DNA from: VRUE01 sp963753245
GTDB lineage: Bacteria > Actinomycetota > Thermoleophilia > Solirubrobacterales > 70-9
Assembly: GCA_963753245.1 (NCBI GenBank)
Contig: CAVWBK010000002.1
Coordinates: 868,001 to 932,000 of the forward strand
Length of the DNA: 64,000 bases
Direction of reading: 5' to 3'
In this document: positions 62,300-64,000 of the stretch, piece after piece
Position numbering within the stretch: position 1 is the stretch's first letter
How the letters are laid out: every line of letters begins with the position of its first letter
Translations under genes and position numbers: made by a program
The notes under the pieces: generated by a model
Told to the model about the DNA's origin: nothing
The model's database searches: none
Seen by the model: only the letters and a program-made list of their open reading frames with translations

Positions 62300-63268
62300 T
62301 CACGGTGTCATCACCACCCGGCCAAAGGCGTTGCGGCCCTCCAGATAGGCGTGGGCCGCAGCTGCCTCGGAGAGTGCGAAGGAACGGTCGATCTCGACCC
62401 GCAAACCACCGGCGCTCACCCGTTCGATCAGCTCGGCGATCATCGCGTGGACCCGCGGATACTCGGCGAGTAGCGCACCACCAAGGTAGACGCCACACAG
62501 AGTGTTGTTCTTCGCCCATAGAGACTGCGCCTCGATTGCGGAGCCTGCGCGAGCCGCGACCCCCACGCTGACCAGCGTCCCGCGGTAGGCAAGCGCCTCG
62601 ATTCCGTCGACCAGGTTCTTGCCGCCGATCGAATCGAGCACGACATCGACGCCGCGCCCCTCGGTCAGCTCACCGACCCTTTCGACGAAGTTTTCGGTCG
62701 CGTAGTTGATCGCGTGATCGAGGCCAAGCGGCTTGAGCCGCTCGAGTTTCTCCTCGCTTGAGGCGGTCGAGAACACCGTCGCCCCGGCCTGCTTTGCCAG
62801 CTGGATCGCGGCCATGCCGACCCCCCCGCCGCCGGCATGGACGAGAACGGTCTGTCCCTCCTTGAGGTCCGCGGCGCGAAAGAGGCACTCCTGCGCGGTG
62901 CCAAAGGCAACCGGGATGCAGGCGGCCACAGCGCTGTCGAGTCCCGGCGGGATTGGCCAGGTCATCACCGCGGGCACAGCCCGCCGCTCGGCATGGGAGC
63001 CGTCCGCATTGAGGGCGATCACCCTCTCGCCGAGCGCCGGGCTCTGGACGCCGGGGCCGACCTCGATCACGGTCCCGGCGCATAGGTAACCGACGATGTG
63101 GGGTGGATGCGCCGGGGGTGATGCGGCACGGGCTAGAAGATCCCCGCCCTCGATGCTGATCGCCTCGACCTCCACCACCACGCATCCCGCCGGACAGCTG
63201 GGATCGGGGACCTCCTCATAGCGCAGCACCTCGGGCTCGCCGTTCTCGTAGATGACCGCGGCCTTCAC
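62300..63268 (-). CDS. Quinone oxidoreductase-like medium-chain reductase
   Basis: A 322-residue NADPH-dependent, zinc-free medium-chain reductase. The N-terminal GroES-like domain reads MKAAVIYENGEPEVLRYEEV, and the nucleotide-binding site is VHAGGGGVGMAAIQLAKQAGA (about residues 142-162). Structural-zinc cysteines are absent, and DVVLDSIGG is typical of quinone reductases. Substrate unknown. It is the only gene between the regulator operon and the EamA gene. Confidence 0.86.
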   Translation of the reverse strand: MKAAVIYENGEPEVLRYEEVPDPSCPAGCVVVEVEAISIEGGDLLARAASPPAHPPHIVGYLCAGTVIEVGPGVQSPALGERVIALNADGSHAERRAVPAVMTWPIPPGLDSAVAACIPVAFGTAQECLFRAADLKEGQTVLVHAGGGGVGMAAIQLAKQAGATVFSTASSEEKLERLKPLGLDHAINYATENFVERVGELTEGRGVDVVLDSIGGKNLVDGIEALAYRGTLVSVGVAARAGSAIEAQSLWAKNNTLCGVYLGGALLAEYPRVHAMIAELIERVSAGGLRVEIDRSFALSEAAAAHAYLEGRNAFGRVVMTP

Positions 63269-63358
63269 GCCCGAATCCTATGGGTCGGGTGGAGGGCGCT
63301 ACCCGCTGGGCAAAGGAACGCAGCGCGAATGGGCGGGCCAATTCGAGCGAATCGGCGC

Positions 63359-64000
63359 TCAGCCATCACGCGGAGCCGGGGTGCCCGCCGAGCGCAACGC
63401 CCCCGCGCAGGCGCAAACAACGAGTCCGATCCCGAGCACCTCGATCAGCGCCAAGGCCTGGGAGAGAGCGATGAAGCCGACTAAAGCTGCCACCGCGGGC
63501 TCCATACTCATCAGGACACCGAACACCGCGTTCGGCAGGCGGCGCAGGGCCTCCAGCTCCAGCGCAAAGGGGATGGCGGAGCTGAGCAGGCCGACCGCGA
63601 AGCCAACGAGAAGGTTGGCGGGCGCAAGCAGTTCGCCGCCGCCCTGCCAGATGCCGAAGGGGGCGACGATCAGCGCCGAAATCAGCACCGCGACGGACAG
63701 GCCACTGAGACCCGGATAGCTACTGCCGACCCGGGCGCTCTGCAGGATGTAGAGCGCCCAGAAGGCACCCGCCGCCAGCGCCAGCGCCGCTCCCAGGGGA
63801 TCGATTCCTGCGCCTGAGCCGTGGGACAAGAGCAGGATCCCGGCCGCGGCCAACAGCGCCCAGATCACATCTCGCCGGCGATGCGATCCGAGTACAGCGA
63901 CACCGAGCGGGCCGACGAACTCAAGCGTCACCGCGATCCCCAGAGGCAGGCGATCAAGGGCGGCGTAGAAACTTAGGTTCACCGCCGCTAGGGCAACCCC
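63359..64000 (-). CDS. EamA-family (RhtA-like) exporter, partial
   Basis: Membrane exporter of the drug/metabolite superfamily, cut by the right edge; the true start is outside the window. At least seven membrane helices are visible. The stretch FYAALDRLPLGIAVTLEFVGPLGVAVLGS and FGVLMSMEPAVAALVGF are typical of threonine/homoserine-exporter RhtA relatives. The frame continues upstream of the internal ATG at 63982 as AAVNLSF. A basic short tail ends the protein. Confidence 0.85.
   Translation of the reverse strand, partial: GVALAAVNLSFYAALDRLPLGIAVTLEFVGPLGVAVLGSHRRRDVIWALLAAAGILLLSHGSGAGIDPLGAALALAAGAFWALYILQSARVGSSYPGLSGLSVAVLISALIVAPFGIWQGGGELLAPANLLVGFAVGLLSSAIPFALELEALRRLPNAVFGVLMSMEPAVAALVGFIALSQALALIEVLGIGLVVCACAGALRSAGTPAPRDG

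Overview
The window is high-GC, densely coded DNA with most genes on the minus strand. The gene content and gene style suggest an actinobacterium, most likely a member of Thermoleophilia/Solirubrobacterales. This is an inference from the gene order, the secreted beta-propeller and repeat proteins, and the MreBCD-RodA-PBP2 to RNase G-L21-L27-Obg to ProBA order. No rRNA, tRNA, CRISPR array, insertion sequence or phage was found.

Layout, left to right. (1) 0-7 kb: proline biosynthesis (proB, and proA cut by the left edge). A plus-strand O-acyltransferase with an SGNH domain and an alpha/beta hydrolase with an Asp nucleophile are inserted between proB and obg. (2) 5-15.5 kb: a minus-strand core block reading mreB, mreC, mreD, mrdA, rodA, RNase E/G, rplU, rpmA, obg. 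It links cell-wall elongation to ribosome assembly through many 4-nt start/stop overlaps; maf and ndk lie just upstream. (3) 16-27 kb: a zinc-ribbon membrane protein, a 39-residue membrane micro-protein, folC, valS, clpX, two acetyltransferases, an M23 peptidase, clpP, a GGDEF protein and trigger factor. This is mainly protein synthesis, folding and turnover. (4) 27-38 kb: ctaG, a GH15 glucosidase/trehalase, an NlpC/P60-like protein, DoxX, a beta-hydroxyacid dehydrogenase, a decayed secreted-protein gene, a YVTN/PKD secreted protein, a CYTH-CHAD protein, and DUF1275 and DUF2855 proteins. (5) 38-44 kb: a one-carbon/oxidation cluster on one strand, PadR regulator, Baeyer-Villiger-type monooxygenase, NAD formate dehydrogenase, secreted beta-helix protein, class III-like alcohol dehydrogenase. 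(6) 44-64 kb: accessory envelope and secreted proteins: a 970-residue repeat protein, a TetR regulator, a Vps62-like/multi-TM fusion, an acylphosphatase-phosphoesterase fusion, a sulfatase with a beta-propeller partner, a response regulator-sensor kinase-uppP operon, a quinone oxidoreductase and an EamA exporter.

The most unusual spots are three. At 34.8-35.06 kb, a 14-codon ORF follows an exceptionally long Shine-Dalgarno sequence folded against a 16S-tail-like arm, and a strong terminator lies downstream. At 53 kb there is an acylphosphatase fused to a LigD-type 3'-phosphoesterase domain. At 58.9-61.9 kb, uppP is translationally coupled to a two-component system. All calls come from reading the sequence; no database search was run.
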